64,000 nt of DNA, taken from positions 1 through 64,000 of the forward strand of contig CANFQX010000010.1 in NCBI GenBank assembly GCA_947449255.1. Direction: 5' to 3'. Shown one piece after another: positions 63,897 through 64,000 of this stretch (within the stretch, counting starts at the first letter, position 1; each line of letters begins with the position of its first letter). Made by a program: the position numbers and the translations under genes. The notes below the pieces were generated by a model, which had not been told where the DNA came from, made no database searches, and saw nothing but the letters and a program-made list of their open reading frames with translations. This DNA is from Pseudobdellovibrionaceae bacterium. GTDB lineage: Bacteria; Bdellovibrionota; Bdellovibrionia; Bdellovibrionales; Bdellovibrionaceae.

Positions 63897-64000
63897 TTAA
63901 GTCTTAAGATTCTTCTGCTGTCCTCGTCTGAGAATAGTGACATATAGTAGCATCAAAAAGTGGATCAAAATAAAGGCTCCCACATACTCCACGCCACCGG
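63897..64000 (-). CDS. Partial membrane-protein gene, C-terminal end
   Basis: The last 34 codons before a TAA at 63899-63897 read GGVEYVGAFILIHFLMLL, one hydrophobic helix, then a basic tail (RRGQQKNLK). The gene runs off the window edge. Small membrane proteins such as CcmD (cytochrome c maturation) look like this, which would suit the cytochrome-rich operon after it, but too little is seen to decide. Confidence 0.45.
   Translation of the reverse strand, partial: GGVEYVGAFILIHFLMLLYVTILRRGQQKNLKT

Overview
The window looks like part of a chromosome from a moderately AT-rich Gram-negative bacterium of the Bdellovibrionota (Bdellovibrio and relatives). This is an inference from gene content read by eye: a full set of mevalonate-pathway kinases, decarboxylase, reductase and type 2 isomerase, a six-gene alternative complex III operon, a large HNH-endonuclease gene of the kind common in Bdellovibrio genomes, and many small secreted proteins with no recognisable family. 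I recognised no tRNA, rRNA, CRISPR array or transposase gene.

Layout. 1-3.4 kb is gene-poor: one HNH endonuclease gene, simple tandem repeats, the first copy of a ~151-bp palindrome-ended repeat, and imperfect 28-bp inverted repeats about 2.7 kb apart. 3.5-6.5 kb carries a secreted TIM-barrel-like protein and an AAA/DUF4143 ATPase whose promoter and ribosome-binding site sit inside a perfect inverted repeat. 6.5-9.8 kb is a hutH-hutU histidine-degradation operon. 9.9-20.2 kb is mostly housekeeping: a beta-barrel protein, a Nudix-like protein with a degenerate Nudix box, def-fmt-rpe, an LptG/LptF-type permease, a receiver-domain protein, nadC, birA, a redoxin, a GyrI-like protein and a nitronate-monooxygenase-type flavoprotein. 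20.2-25.6 kb holds secreted or lipid-anchored proteins of unknown role. 25.9-29.9 kb is a MacAB/LolCDE-like exporter (ATPase, permease, adaptor). 30.0-36.6 kb carries a three-domain phosphoribosyltransferase / alpha-beta hydrolase / erythromycin-esterase fusion, Met-rich and Tyr-rich secreted proteins, and a subtilase with an inserted beta domain.

36.8-42.8 kb on the minus strand reads rpmI-rplT-fni-mvaA-mvaK2-mvaD-mvaK1, so the isoprenoid genes follow two ribosomal protein genes with short spacings or overlaps. From mevalonate-forming HMG-CoA reductase to IPP/DMAPP isomerisation the pathway is complete; HMG-CoA synthase is not in the window. 43.1-53.1 kb is an accessory block: a DUF2844-DUF3443 pair with a pepsin-like double aspartate signature, a three-gene secreted/membrane operon, an FKBP isomerase, a beta-barrel protein, a cysteine synthase followed by the third copy of the 151-bp repeat, and a cytochrome b561 / PepSY pair. 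This block lies between thrS-infC (53.1-55.8 kb) and rpmI-rplT (42.2-42.8 kb), genes that are contiguous in many bacteria. infC appears to start at an AUU codon. 56.3-63.7 kb is the operon actABCDEF for alternative complex III, which oxidises quinol and passes electrons towards cytochrome c or an oxidase. The window ends inside a membrane-protein gene.

The strongest unexplained signals are the ~151-bp repeat (three copies, paired base changes in its hairpin, two copies placed 10-11 bp after minus-strand stop codons), the operator-like repeat at the DUF4143 ATPase, the triple-domain fusion at 30.0 kb, and a set of genes whose -10 boxes lie so close to the start codon that leaderless mRNAs are likely.
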